Part shown: positions 8,048-16,726 of the stretch, one piece after another
Position numbering within the stretch: position 1 is the stretch's first letter
Layout: the number at the start of each line of letters is the position of its first letter
DNA from: CAZUGO01 sp964619935
GTDB taxonomy: Bacteria > Planctomycetota > Phycisphaerae > UBA1845 > CAIVHJ01
Length of the DNA: 55,188 nt
NCBI GenBank assembly: GCA_964619935.1
Contig: CAZUGO010000071.1
Location: 1 to 55,188, forward strand
Reading direction: 5' to 3'
Notes under the pieces: generated by a model
Database searches by the model: none
The model's input: the letters and a program-made list of their open reading frames with translations, nothing else
What the model was told of the DNA's origin: nothing
Made by a program: the position numbers and the translations under genes

Positions 8048-10363
8048 ATGCGATACGTCACAAAGCGATTCACGTACTGCGCTGCGGGGTTGGTCTGCTC
8101 GTTCCTCATGGTGCTGCCGGCCGGTTGCAACTTCGAACCGGTTGCCGGACAGTCGGGACCTTCCGGTCCGCGCGGTCTGGATGCCGGGAGCGATTTGCCG
8201 GGAACCGTCGTTGAAATTCTGGACGTCAACGATGGCGACGTGGTCGAAGTCGGCGATACCGTCAGCGTGCGCTTTCGGTTGAGCACCCGCGAGGGCGATC
8301 CGGTGTCGCTCGACGACATCGACCGCTTCTCAGCCTATGTGTCGGGCTCCAGCTTCAACTACCAGCGGGTCCTGCCCCCGGAGGGCGACATCGATCGGAT
8401 CAGCACGCTGGACACCGGCGTCTATCGCTACACCTTCGAAGCGCCCTTCCCGGCGGTGTACGCCCCGCCGCCCAACGACTCGCCGGTTTTCGACCAGTCC
8501 GATCAAGAATTGACCGGCGTGCCGGTCTCCGCCGGCACGCACACCGTGGGGCTCGAAGCCCGGCAGTCATACATGATCGACGGCGCGACCGTCCGTGACG
8601 CCGGGGATGCCACCTTCGATTTTGCCGCGATCGGATCGTCCACCATTGTGCACCGTGAGGTGGTCATCCAGGAGAACTGCGCCAAGTGTCACGATCAACT
8701 TCAGTTGCACGGTGGCAATCGCTTTAGCGTCACCGGTTGCGTGCTGTGCCATGTCAACGGCGCCGAAGACTTGGCTTCCGACGATCCGGCCGCGCAGACG
8801 CCGGACGTGACCATTCAGTTCGCCAACCTGATCCATCGCCTGCACCGGGGCTCCGAATTGCCGACGGTGCAGGCCACCGCGAACAGTGCGGATCCGTTCC
8901 GCTACCAGGTCATCGGGTTCCAGGGATCGGTGCACGATTATTCGGACGTCAAGTTCCCGGTGATGCCCGGCGGCACCGGGTTCAACGAGCAGGTTCGCAA
9001 TTGCGGGGCCTGCCACGACGGTGCCGCTCAGGGCGATGAGGCCTACACCAATCCGCGGCGGGCCACCTGCGGCGGCTGCCACGATGACATCGACTGGGAC
9101 GCCGGCACCCTGCTGGACGACAGCAATGCGGACGTCGCGGCCGGCCTGTTGACTCGGGATCAATTGGATGACCCCACGTTCCGGGTGTTCTTCGCGGGCA
9201 ACAATCTGGCGCACACCTTCTCGGATGGTGAGTGTCAGGGGTGCCACACCTCGTCGTCGCCGTCCTTGGATCCCCGGCAGGTTCACCTGCCGCCCTTGGC
9301 CAACCCGGCGAACACCCTGGGTTTGAAGGTCGTGGTGAACTCGATCAGCGGCAACACCGGGGCGGGATTCTTCCAGGCGGGCGACGTTCCGGTGGTGGAA
9401 TTCCAGGTTCTGGATCGCGATGATCAGCCGGTGGACATGGCCGACATCGCCTCGGTCAACCTGGTGGTCTCCGGGCCGGTCGACAATTATCAGCGAATCC
9501 TCCCCGCCAGCGGGACGACGCTGTCGCTGAAGGGCCAGGGCGGGGTGCCCTCGAGCGGCAACGGTCCTTTTGCCTACACCAGCGCTGAACCGATTCCCGA
9601 GACCTACCCGCCGCCGTTCAACGACTCGGCCGACATTGAGTTCGCCTCGGGTTGGGGCGAACTCAGCGGCCAGGTGTTGGTTCCCGGCAGTTATACCGCT
9701 TATGTGTACGCGACGCGGACCTTCGACAGCGGCGGGGTGACCTATCGCGAGCCGTCCGAGCCGGGGCTGGGGCAATTCCGCATCGGCTCCGGCGGGACCG
9801 CCGCCGCTTATGCGGCCCCGGTCAGCGATACGACCTGTAACGCCTGCCACGGGGCGCTGGCGTTTCACGGCAACAACCGCAAGGGTGTCGCCGGCTGCGT
9901 GACCTGTCACACCGCCGGCGCTGAGGATCGTCCCAATCCGGTCGCCGGGCAGACCCAGGATCCCGCCCCCGACCTGATCGACTGGAAGGTCATGATCCAT
10001 AAGATTCACGCGGCCCGTGAGCTGAGCGTGGTGCAGTCGGGAGGGGTTTACGACTTGATCGGGTTCGCCGCTGGGCAACCGGCCGACACCGGCAACGTCA
10101 ACGACTTCTCGACCGGCTATCTGCCGACCATGCCCAGCGGGCCGGCGGCGTGCACGGCCTGCCATGCCACCGAGTCGTGGACCCAGCCGCCGGAGCGCCA
10201 GAATGCCAGCATCTGGATGGTGGTCTGCACCTCGTGCCATGACTCCGCGTCAACGGCGCTGCACGTCGAGCTGAACTCTGCGGGTGTCGGGCAGGAATCG
10301 TGTTCGACCTGCCACGGTCCGGGCGCGGCCTTCAGTGTCGAGCAGGTGCACAAGCTGCCGTGA
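8048..10363 (+). CDS. Decaheme c-type cytochrome lipoprotein, OmcA/MtrC family
   Basis: ATG at 8048 follows an AGGGAG ribosome site and opens a lipoprotein signal with lipobox LPAGC, giving 771 residues. Exactly ten CxxCH heme sites occur: Cys 211, 231, 319, 341, 396, 597, 617, 702, 727 and 752. They form two pentaheme groups, each preceded by a beta-barrel-like domain (about 40-190 and 430-590), which is the split architecture of the OmcA/MtrC outer-surface cytochromes. Family members move electrons from the periplasm to extracellular acceptors such as metal oxides or other cells. The usual periplasmic decaheme (MtrA) and porin (MtrB) partners are not in this window. A promoter is visible upstream; tRNA-Leu begins 27 bases after the stop. 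Frame could be read further upstream, but the lipobox fixes this start. Confidence 0.92.
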   Translation: MRYVTKRFTYCAAGLVCSFLMVLPAGCNFEPVAGQSGPSGPRGLDAGSDLPGTVVEILDVNDGDVVEVGDTVSVRFRLSTREGDPVSLDDIDRFSAYVSGSSFNYQRVLPPEGDIDRISTLDTGVYRYTFEAPFPAVYAPPPNDSPVFDQSDQELTGVPVSAGTHTVGLEARQSYMIDGATVRDAGDATFDFAAIGSSTIVHREVVIQENCAKCHDQLQLHGGNRFSVTGCVLCHVNGAEDLASDDPAAQTPDVTIQFANLIHRLHRGSELPTVQATANSADPFRYQVIGFQGSVHDYSDVKFPVMPGGTGFNEQVRNCGACHDGAAQGDEAYTNPRRATCGGCHDDIDWDAGTLLDDSNADVAAGLLTRDQLDDPTFRVFFAGNNLAHTFSDGECQGCHTSSSPSLDPRQVHLPPLANPANTLGLKVVVNSISGNTGAGFFQAGDVPVVEFQVLDRDDQPVDMADIASVNLVVSGPVDNYQRILPASGTTLSLKGQGGVPSSGNGPFAYTSAEPIPETYPPPFNDSADIEFASGWGELSGQVLVPGSYTAYVYATRTFDSGGVTYREPSEPGLGQFRIGSGGTAAAYAAPVSDTTCNACHGALAFHGNNRKGVAGCVTCHTAGAEDRPNPVAGQTQDPAPDLIDWKVMIHKIHAARELSVVQSGGVYDLIGFAAGQPADTGNVNDFSTGYLPTMPSGPAACTACHATESWTQPPERQNASIWMVVCTSCHDSASTALHVELNSAGVGQESCSTCHGPGAAFSVEQVHKLP

Positions 10364-10389
10364 GCGGAGATCTCCAAAGGCCGGCACTT

Positions 10390-10473
10390 GGGCGAGTGGC
10401 GGAATGGCAGACGCTGGGGACTTAAAATCCCCTGGCCGTGAAGGTCGTGCGGGTTCGAATCCCGCCTCGCCCA
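10390..10473 (+). tRNA. tRNA-Leu (anticodon UAA)
   Basis: The acceptor pair is GGGCGAG/CTCGCCC with discriminator A at 10473. The D-arm is GCG...CGC. The anticodon stem GGGGA/TCCCC carries loop CTTAAAA, hence anticodon TAA. A long class II variable arm follows, then a T-arm GCGGG-TTCGAAT-CCCGC. CCA is not encoded. Confidence 0.96.
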
Positions 10474-10717
10474 CTCGCGCCGCCGGCCGTTGGGTGCGGG
10501 TCGCGCTGGCGCGGCCATGCACCCGGTCAACACTTCGCTCGGACCGCGCTGGGTGTCGCCTGCCTCCCACTCCGTGGGCCTGCCAGTTCATGCCATCTGC
10601 TGCCACCCACTCGCCGGGATGGGCGCCGCCGCTCCGGTATCATAGAATCCCCGGTTCGGCAGACCGGCCCCGGGCTGCGGATCCCCAGCAGTGTAACACC
10701 ATCGTCCTGGAGCGTTG

Positions 10718-11518
10718 ATGGCTATCCATGAAACGGCGATGATCGACCCCGCGGCCCAGATTCACGCGGATGCCCGAATCGATGCCTATGCAATTGTAGA
10801 CGGTGCAGTGACCATTGCCGCCGGCGCACGGCTGTACCCGCACAGCTACGTGGCCGGCTGGACCGAAATCGGTCCGGGATGTCAGATTCACCCCGGCGCG
10901 GTGGTCGGTCATGAGCCGCAGGATCTGCACTACGACGGGGCCCGCTCCTATTGCCGGGTCGGCGCGGGCACCATCGTGCGGGAAGGTGCCACCGTCCATC
11001 GCGGGACCGGGCCGGAGAGCAGCACCGTGGTCGGGCAGCGCTGCTTGCTGATGGTCAATGCCCATGTGGCACACAATTGCGAAGTGGGCGACGATGTCGT
11101 GTTGGTGAACGACGTCAACCTGGCCGGTCATGTACGCGTCGGGTCACGGGTGGTGTGTGGCGGGGCCGCCAATATCCATCAGTTCGTGCGCATCGGTGAA
11201 TTGGCCATGGTGGCCGGCCTGGCCCGGGCGACGCACGACGTGCCACCGTTCATGCTCACCGACTTGCTTGGGCGCATCGTCGGCCCGAACGTCATCGGGT
11301 TGCGGCGGGCCGGCTTCGATGCCGCCCAGCGCGAGGAGATCAAGCAGGCCTACCGCTTGATGTATCGCGCCGGGCTGGGTCGTGCGGAGGCCCTGGAGCG
11401 ACTGGCCGGGCAGGTCCTTTCCGAAGCCGGCCGGCGGTTCCTGGAATTCGTGTCGACGCCCTCGAAGCGTGGCCTGGCCCCCGGGGCCCGGGGTGGCGGT
11501 CAGCCGCGGTACGAGTAG
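10718..11518 (+). CDS. lpxA: Acyl-ACP--UDP-N-acetylglucosamine O-acyltransferase
   Basis: First enzyme of lipid A biosynthesis: it transfers a 3-hydroxyacyl chain from ACP to UDP-GlcNAc in the cytoplasm. The 266-residue protein has the N-terminal left-handed parallel beta-helix of hexapeptide repeats (I-G-P-G-C type) to about residue 185. It contains NAHVAHNC with the catalytic-type His at 119 and the following GGAANIHQFVRIG repeat, then a C-terminal helical domain (FDAAQREEIKQAYRLMY). ATG at 10718 is preferred over the TTG one codon earlier; GGAG lies just upstream. It indicates an LPS-bearing, Gram-negative-type envelope. Other lpx genes are not in the window. The gene is convergent with lysC. 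Confidence 0.93.
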   Translation: MAIHETAMIDPAAQIHADARIDAYAIVDGAVTIAAGARLYPHSYVAGWTEIGPGCQIHPGAVVGHEPQDLHYDGARSYCRVGAGTIVREGATVHRGTGPESSTVVGQRCLLMVNAHVAHNCEVGDDVVLVNDVNLAGHVRVGSRVVCGGAANIHQFVRIGELAMVAGLARATHDVPPFMLTDLLGRIVGPNVIGLRRAGFDAAQREEIKQAYRLMYRAGLGRAEALERLAGQVLSEAGRRFLEFVSTPSKRGLAPGARGGGQPRYE

Positions 11519-11688
11519 CCTGCTGACCGTGTCAATGCGCTCATGTTCATGGCCGAGCTCCAAGGGAGTTTGGTGTCAGATGCAGGGTCCGGGCTAAGCA
11601 GTGGGCCTGTGCGTCACTGGCATGTTACTTGGCCGATGCGTGGCCTGGCCAGCGGTTGCGCGGGTCAGCGACGGAGTGGGCGCGGGGA

Positions 11689-12918
11689 TCAGGCGTCGCC
11701 GGGTGGATCGCCGAGGCCGAAGGCGTCGTGCAGCAGCCGCAAACCGCGCTGCCCGTCGCGGGCATCGACAATGCAACTGATGACGATTTCGCTGGTGGAA
11801 ATGTGCCGGATGTTGATCCCGGCCGATCCCAGGGTCTCAAACATCTTGCGGGCCACGCCGCCGTGGGTGCGCATGCCGACGCCGATCACGCTGACCTTGG
11901 TCACCGGTTCGAAAATCTCAAAATGGGCGGACAGTTCACCGACCAGCCGCTCGGCAATGGGCCGGATTGCGGTGATGTCGCCGGTTTCCACGGAGAGCCC
12001 GATGTTGGCCAAGGCTCCGTCGCTGTGCAGGTTTTGCATGATGTCATCGACGATGATGCCCTGATCGGCGATTTCACCGAAGATCCGGGCGGCGATTCCG
12101 GGGGTATTCGGCAGATCGCGGAACACCACGGTGGCCAGGTGCTCCTTGAGGGTCGCCCCGCGGACGACGATGTCTTCCATGCCGGGTGTGGAGGCCACGA
12201 TCATGGTTCCCGGGGTGTCGCTGAGTGAACTGCGGACATGGATGGGCACATTGTATTTCTTCCCGAACTCAATGGATCTCGAGTGCATGATGCCGGCGCC
12301 GAGGCTGGCCATTTCGAGCATCTCATCATAGCTGATCACGTCGATTTTTCGAGCCCGGGGGATCAGCCGCGGGTCGGCGGTGTAGATGCCGTCCACGTCG
12401 GTGTAAATCTCGCAGCGGTCGGCGCCCAGCACCGCGGACAGGGCCACGGCGGTGGTGTCCGAGGCGCCGCGACCCAGGGTGGTGATCTCGCCGCTCTCAT
12501 CGATGCCCTGAAACCCGGCGCAGATGACGATGCGATCGCGGGCCAATTCGGCTTCCAAGCGTTCCTTGTGGATTCTCTGAATTCGGGCCCGGGTGTGGGT
12601 GCTGTCGGTGACCAAGCCGACCTGTGCGGCGGTCAGGCTGATGGCTTCGGCGCCGGCTTCGGCAATGGCCATGGCCATCAGGGCGATCGAGACCTGTTCC
12701 CCGGTGGTCAGCAGCATGTCCAACTCGCGCTTGGGCGGGTTGTGGGACACTTCGTGGGCCAGATCGATCAGTAGGTCGGTAGTCTTGCCCATGGCGCTGA
12801 CTACCATCACCACCCGGTTGCCGTCCAACTGGGCGCGAATGGCCCGCCGGGCGGCGCGTTGAATCTTGACCGCGTCAGCGACACTGGTGCCGCCGAATTT
12901 CTGGACCACCAGTCCCAT
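11689..12918 (-). CDS. lysC: Aspartate kinase
   Basis: Phosphorylates aspartate, the committed step towards lysine, threonine and methionine. The 409-residue protein has KFGGTSV at 7-13, TTGEQVS at 71-77, GRGASD at 149-154 and TDVDGIYTADPR at 173-184, all kinase-domain signatures. Tandem ACT regulatory domains fill about 265-409. Length and layout match monofunctional ACT-regulated aspartokinases, which are normally feedback-inhibited by lysine and/or threonine. It is the last gene of a probable minus-strand operon, 24 bases after an unknown gene and downstream of an apgM-type gene proposed in other genomes to be a homoserine kinase. Confidence 0.96.
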   Translation of the reverse strand: MGLVVQKFGGTSVADAVKIQRAARRAIRAQLDGNRVVMVVSAMGKTTDLLIDLAHEVSHNPPKRELDMLLTTGEQVSIALMAMAIAEAGAEAISLTAAQVGLVTDSTHTRARIQRIHKERLEAELARDRIVICAGFQGIDESGEITTLGRGASDTTAVALSAVLGADRCEIYTDVDGIYTADPRLIPRARKIDVISYDEMLEMASLGAGIMHSRSIEFGKKYNVPIHVRSSLSDTPGTMIVASTPGMEDIVVRGATLKEHLATVVFRDLPNTPGIAARIFGEIADQGIIVDDIMQNLHSDGALANIGLSVETGDITAIRPIAERLVGELSAHFEIFEPVTKVSVIGVGMRTHGGVARKMFETLGSAGINIRHISTSEIVISCIVDARDGQRGLRLLHDAFGLGDPPGDA

Positions 12919-12942
12919 GGGAGCGATTGTACTCGGTGAGGC

Positions 12943-13566
12943 TCAGGCGATCGAGATTGGGGAGGACTCGAAACCGAGTGGGTTGTGCCCGGCCGCCGGA
13001 TGGGTATTGGGGAGGACCCGCCCGGCCGTGGCGCGGACCATAGAGAACCTCGGCCGGTGAAAGCCTGCGGGGACGTTCACGGTCGCAGCCCTGCGGATCA
13101 CTGCCGCCGCCGCGTCGACCGCTTCCGGGCGATCGCCCGATTGCTGACAAAAGCGGATTTCGTGGTAGGGGGTCGCCAGCCAGTGCTCGGCGTTGGGTTC
13201 ACCCAAGGCTTCCTGGACGCGGGCGTGGGCGATCAGGTGCCAGGTGCCGGAGATCCGGCGAACCATTTCCAATTGATGGCGGACCACCCGGTCCAAGACG
13301 GCCCCCGGAGTCGGCAGCAGGTTGATGGTGACCTGGTGGTTCCGGCAGTGGGAGCGCACCTGGATCCACCACTCGTCACACAGCCAGGGGGCCAGCACGC
13401 CCTCGGCGTCGGTGGCCTCGATGCACAACTCGATCGGATGGTCGGGATTGCAGGGCGGAAGATCGCCCAATTCCGCTGCCGGCAGAATGATCCGCTGGGC
13501 CTTGACGGGCGCTTTGCGACGCTGGCTCGCTGCCTGCCGGTGCTGTTCACGCATCCTCGCGTCCAT
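12943..13566 (-). CDS. Unknown 207-residue protein between apgM-like gene and lysC
   Basis: I do not recognise this protein. It has balanced charge, many Trp and His, and segments such as ELCIEATDAEGVLAPW and LCDEWWIQVRSHCRNH, with no signal peptide or membrane segment, so it should be cytosolic. The last 40 residues are Pro/Ala/His-rich and less structured. The start used is ATG at 13566; other frames in the same stretch have poorer composition. It is co-directional with lysC (24-base gap) and lies 170 bases after the apgM-like gene, so it is likely co-transcribed with amino acid biosynthesis genes; whether it works with them is unknown. Confidence 0.65.
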   Translation of the reverse strand: MDARMREQHRQAASQRRKAPVKAQRIILPAAELGDLPPCNPDHPIELCIEATDAEGVLAPWLCDEWWIQVRSHCRNHQVTINLLPTPGAVLDRVVRHQLEMVRRISGTWHLIAHARVQEALGEPNAEHWLATPYHEIRFCQQSGDRPEAVDAAAAVIRRAATVNVPAGFHRPRFSMVRATAGRVLPNTHPAAGHNPLGFESSPISIA

Positions 13567-13736
13567 GGGGGCCAGACTCCTTCCGGACCAGTTGGGTCGA
13601 CCAGCGCTTCGATCAAGGTCATCGGCAGGGCCGGTCGCAAAACTTGACGGCCGGGCCGGGTATCGGCATCCGTAGCGCCGATTGGCACCTCGCTGAACTC
13701 GTCAACTGTATTGTATGTAAGGAGTTATGGACCCGC

Positions 13737-14930
13737 TTAGGGCTGCAGGGTCAGGAAGGATTCCATAAGCTGATGAGCGGGATTGCAGTGCACGCCGCTG
13801 CCGGCGCAACTGGCCTCGTCGAACGTTCGGGCGGCACCCGCTGCAAGCCCAGTCCCCGCCATGCAAAACGGAGGCGGCGTGCGGGTATGAGTGCGCAGAC
13901 CGACGGGGGTGGGGTGGTCGGGGATGACCAGGATCCGCCAGCAATCGTACGCCCTCAAGGCATCCAGCAGCGGCCCGACGATGTGTTGGTCGATTTGCTC
14001 CAGGGCGACGACCTTGGCGGCGGCATCGCCATTGTGACCGGCCTCGTCGGGCGCCTCGATGTGGACGCACACCAAGTCGTAGTCCTTCAGCAGGGCCACG
14101 GCGGCCCGCCCCTTGGCCGCGTAATCGGTATCGAGGTACCCGGTGGCCCCGGCGACGTCGTGGATCGTCCAGCCGATCAGCTTGCCGATCCCGCGGATCA
14201 GATCGACGGCGGCGATGCAGGCGCCGCGGCGACCGAAGCGCTCCGCGAAGGAAGGCAGCGCTGGAGGTCGGCCGTGGCCCCATAGCCAGATGGCGTTCGC
14301 CGCCGGCTGCCCGGCGGTGCGGCGGGCCTGGTTGACGGCATGGTCTTCCAGCAACGGTCGGGCCTGCTCCATCAGGCGAATCACCCGGGCCGCATCGGCG
14401 CCCCGCGGGAGATGAGGCTCGATGGGCTCGCCCGGAATGTCGTGAGGGGCCGTGCAGGTGACGTCCAGCGGACCCGGATCTCGAAGCACCATCAGGTGGC
14501 GGTACATGACGCCCGGGTAAAAGCGCAGGTCGTCGCCGCCGAAGGCCTGGTTGATGTCGGCAATCAGGACCTCGGCTTCGGACTGCGAAATGTGACCGGC
14601 CGAGAAATCGAACATGGTGTGGTCGACAATCGTGGTCAGGTTGCAGCGGAAGACCACGTCGGCGGGTCCGACCGGGCAATTCCTGGCGGCCGCTTCCAGC
14701 GGGGCCCGGCCGGTGTAGTAACGCGTCGGGTCGTACCCGATCACCGACAGTGTGGCGACATCACTGGCCGGAGTGAATCCGGCAGGAACGGTCAGGGCCG
14801 TGCCGCAGCGGCCGTGGGCGGCGATCCAATCCATGTGCGGTGTGCGGGCCGCCTGTAGCGGGGTGCGCCCGCCGAGGCTGTCGACCGCTTCATCGGCGGC
14901 ACCGTCCGGCAGAATCATCACAAAACGCAT
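13737..14930 (-). CDS. apgM: ApgM-type cofactor-independent phosphoglycerate mutase; proposed homoserine kinase
   Basis: Alkaline phosphatase-superfamily enzyme of 397 residues. LPDGAADE at 7-14 supplies the first metal ligand, and ASDVATLS at 55-62 has the catalytic Ser/Thr region. YYTGRAPLEAA follows at 71-81, and the second metal site is made by HIEAPDEAGHNGD and IPDHPTPVGLRTH near the C-terminus. This is the archaeal-type (ApgM) phosphoglycerate mutase branch. A bacterial subgroup of it has been proposed, from gene context, to act as homoserine kinase. The lysC gene in the same operon fits that proposal; the phosphoglycerate role cannot be excluded. ATG at 14930 is chosen because homology begins there; longer upstream frame is not family-like. 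A weak promoter (TTGACC, 15-base spacer, TGTAAC at 14940-14966, minus strand) would give an almost leaderless mRNA. Confidence 0.88.
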   Translation of the reverse strand: MRFVMILPDGAADEAVDSLGGRTPLQAARTPHMDWIAAHGRCGTALTVPAGFTPASDVATLSVIGYDPTRYYTGRAPLEAAARNCPVGPADVVFRCNLTTIVDHTMFDFSAGHISQSEAEVLIADINQAFGGDDLRFYPGVMYRHLMVLRDPGPLDVTCTAPHDIPGEPIEPHLPRGADAARVIRLMEQARPLLEDHAVNQARRTAGQPAANAIWLWGHGRPPALPSFAERFGRRGACIAAVDLIRGIGKLIGWTIHDVAGATGYLDTDYAAKGRAAVALLKDYDLVCVHIEAPDEAGHNGDAAAKVVALEQIDQHIVGPLLDALRAYDCWRILVIPDHPTPVGLRTHTRTPPPFCMAGTGLAAGAARTFDEASCAGSGVHCNPAHQLMESFLTLQP

Positions 14931-14979
14931 GGCCGCCACGTTACAATGCCGCGCCGCAGCGGTCAACCGTGACGCTCGA

Positions 14980-15008
14980 TTGCGATGCCCTGGCGCGGCC
15001 GTTACAGT
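14980..15008 (+). promoter_or_regulatory. Probable promoter giving a leaderless MBL-hydrolase mRNA
   Basis: TTGCGA (14980-14985), 17-base spacer, TACAGT (15003-15008). The expected start point, 6-7 bases downstream, coincides with the ATG at 15015, and no ribosome binding site precedes that ATG. Confidence 0.4.
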
Positions 15009-15014
15009 GTAGCG

Positions 15015-15881
15015 ATGCTCGCGGTTGGTTCTTACGAGTTGCACGCCATCGAGAGCGGCCACTTTCGGCTGGACGGCGGGGCGATGTTCGGCGTGGTGCC
15101 CAAGGTCCTGTGGGCGCCCTTGACGCCCCCCGATGCGCTGAACCGCATTGGCTTGGCGATGCGCTGCCTGGTGGCGATCGATCGCCGTGCCGGACGGGTG
15201 ATCCTGGTGGACAGCGGCGCCGGCCAGAAGTGGACCGAGCAGGAAAACGAGCGGTTCGCCTTTTCAGGCGGGCCCGACCCGCTGGGCGCCGGACTGAGCG
15301 CCCTGGGCATTCACGATCAGGACATCACCGACGTTGTGGTGACCCATCTGCACTTCGACCACAACGGCGGGCTGACTCGCTGGGAGGATGACCCGGGCAC
15401 GCGGGCGGTGCCTCGGTTCGGCAATGCGGTGCACTGGCTGCACGCCGGCCACCTGGCCCACGCCCGGCAGCCGGGGCTCAAGGATCGGGCTTCATTCTAT
15501 GGGCGCGACTTTGAACCGCTGCTGGAGCGGGAGCTGTTTCGGATGGTTGACGGCCGCGGCGGACCCAGCCCGCTGCCCGGGGTCTCGTGGCTGGTGGCCA
15601 ACGGTCATACGCCCTGCCAGTTGCTGCCGCGCTTCGAGGACGACCACCTGGCGGTGCAGTTCGTTGCCGATCTGATTCCGACCACCGCCCACCTGCCGCC
15701 TCCGTGGGTCATGGCCTACGACAACGAGCCGCTCAAGACCATTGCCGAGAAGCAGGCCCTCTACCGTGAGTGCGCGGCGGGCGACCTGCTGTTGTTCTTC
15801 GAACACGATCCGGAAGTGGCGGCGGCCCGGATCGACGTCAGCGGTCGCAGGCCGGCCCTCCAGGAACCCATCGCCATGTAG
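15015..15881 (+). CDS. Metallo-beta-lactamase-fold hydrolase
   Basis: The 288-residue cytosolic protein carries the MBL signature THLHFDHNGG (His111, His113, Asp115, His116) and a later NGHTPCQ with His198. An upstream VILVDSGAG strand is also typical of the fold. It resembles the broad quorum-quenching lactonase/glyoxalase-II-like group, and the substrate cannot be read from sequence. ATG at 15015 is chosen: the frame extends 10 codons further up, but the family start and the promoter position favour this ATG. The gene is divergent from apgM with only 84 bases between them. Confidence 0.88.
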   Translation: MLAVGSYELHAIESGHFRLDGGAMFGVVPKVLWAPLTPPDALNRIGLAMRCLVAIDRRAGRVILVDSGAGQKWTEQENERFAFSGGPDPLGAGLSALGIHDQDITDVVVTHLHFDHNGGLTRWEDDPGTRAVPRFGNAVHWLHAGHLAHARQPGLKDRASFYGRDFEPLLERELFRMVDGRGGPSPLPGVSWLVANGHTPCQLLPRFEDDHLAVQFVADLIPTTAHLPPPWVMAYDNEPLKTIAEKQALYRECAAGDLLLFFEHDPEVAAARIDVSGRRPALQEPIAM

Positions 15882-15921
15882 GCCAGACAGTTGGCGGTAG
15901 CGGTGCCGGGGCGGTCGCCGG

Positions 15922-15949
15922 TTGATTTTCGCGCGTCGGGCACTACCAT
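15922..15949 (+). promoter_or_regulatory. Possible promoter of the glycosyltransferase pair
   Basis: TTGATT (15922-15927), 16-base spacer, TACCAT (15944-15949), 30 bases upstream of the glycosyltransferase ATG. Confidence 0.35.
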
Positions 15950-15979
15950 ACTGGCAGGGTCAGACGGATCGAGGGACTC

Positions 15980-16726
15980 ATGAGCCGATTTGTCGTCGCC
16001 ATCCCGGTCTTCAACGAACGTGCTTACGTCCGCGGCGTGGTTCAGCAAGTGCGGCAATACGCCTCCGACATCCTGCTGATCGATGACGGTTCCACCGATG
16101 GCACCACCGCCGTCATCCGCCGCATCCCCGATAGCTACAAGATCTTTCATCGGACCAACAGCGGCTATGGTCGCGCCCTGATGAGCGCGTTTGAGTTTGC
16201 CATCGGCGGAGGCTACGACTGGTTGATTACCATGGACTGCGACGAGCAGCATGAGCCCGGCTATATTCCCCGCTTTCTGGAGGCGGTCACCGACGACGTC
16301 GACATCATCAGTGGCTCGCGCTACCTCAGCGCCTCCGGCGCCGACGGCCAGCCGCCGGTCGATCGCCGGCGGATCAACCGTTACGTCACCGATCTGCTAA
16401 ACCAGGTGCTGAACCTCGAGTTGACCGACGCCTTCTGCGGCTTCAAGGCCTACCGTACCGCGGCCCTGCGGCGGCTGGCCATCGACGTGCCCGGCTATGC
16501 CATGCCCTTGCAGTTGTGGGTCCAGGCGGCGGAACTGGGGCTGGTGATTCGTGAGATCCCGGTGCGGCTGATTTACAAGGACCCGGACCGCCACTTCGGC
16601 GGCAGCCTCGACGATCCCACGTTGCGGCTGGAGCACTACCTGGACGTGCTGTGCCGCGAGCTAAAGAAGTCACAGCGGATCCGACCCGGCGCCCTGGCGC
16701 TGCTGGGTACTTTGGGATGCTCGTGA
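15980..16726 (+). CDS. Family 2 glycosyltransferase, dolichol-phosphate mannosyltransferase-like
   Basis: The 248-residue GT-A enzyme has the N-terminal VAIPVFNE strand, IDDGSTDG at 34-41 for nucleotide-sugar binding, and DCDEQHEP at 86-93 as the DxD metal site. The acceptor-side FCGFKAYR motif is typical of DPM1-like enzymes that transfer a sugar from a nucleotide donor to polyprenyl phosphate. There is no C-terminal membrane domain, so it acts as a soluble or peripheral enzyme at the cytoplasmic membrane. Its last 10 bases overlap the next gene, which implies translational coupling. Confidence 0.88.
   Translation: MSRFVVAIPVFNERAYVRGVVQQVRQYASDILLIDDGSTDGTTAVIRRIPDSYKIFHRTNSGYGRALMSAFEFAIGGGYDWLITMDCDEQHEPGYIPRFLEAVTDDVDIISGSRYLSASGADGQPPVDRRRINRYVTDLLNQVLNLELTDAFCGFKAYRTAALRRLAIDVPGYAMPLQLWVQAAELGLVIREIPVRLIYKDPDRHFGGSLDDPTLRLEHYLDVLCRELKKSQRIRPGALALLGTLGCS

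Noticed and set aside
10284..10718. Plus-strand frame across the end of the cytochrome gene and tRNA-Leu
   Set aside because: Runs through a structural RNA; no motif.
13233..13688. Alternative minus-strand frame overlapping the unknown gene before lysC
   Set aside because: Ser/Arg/Pro-rich shadow; the 207-residue frame has more balanced protein-like composition.
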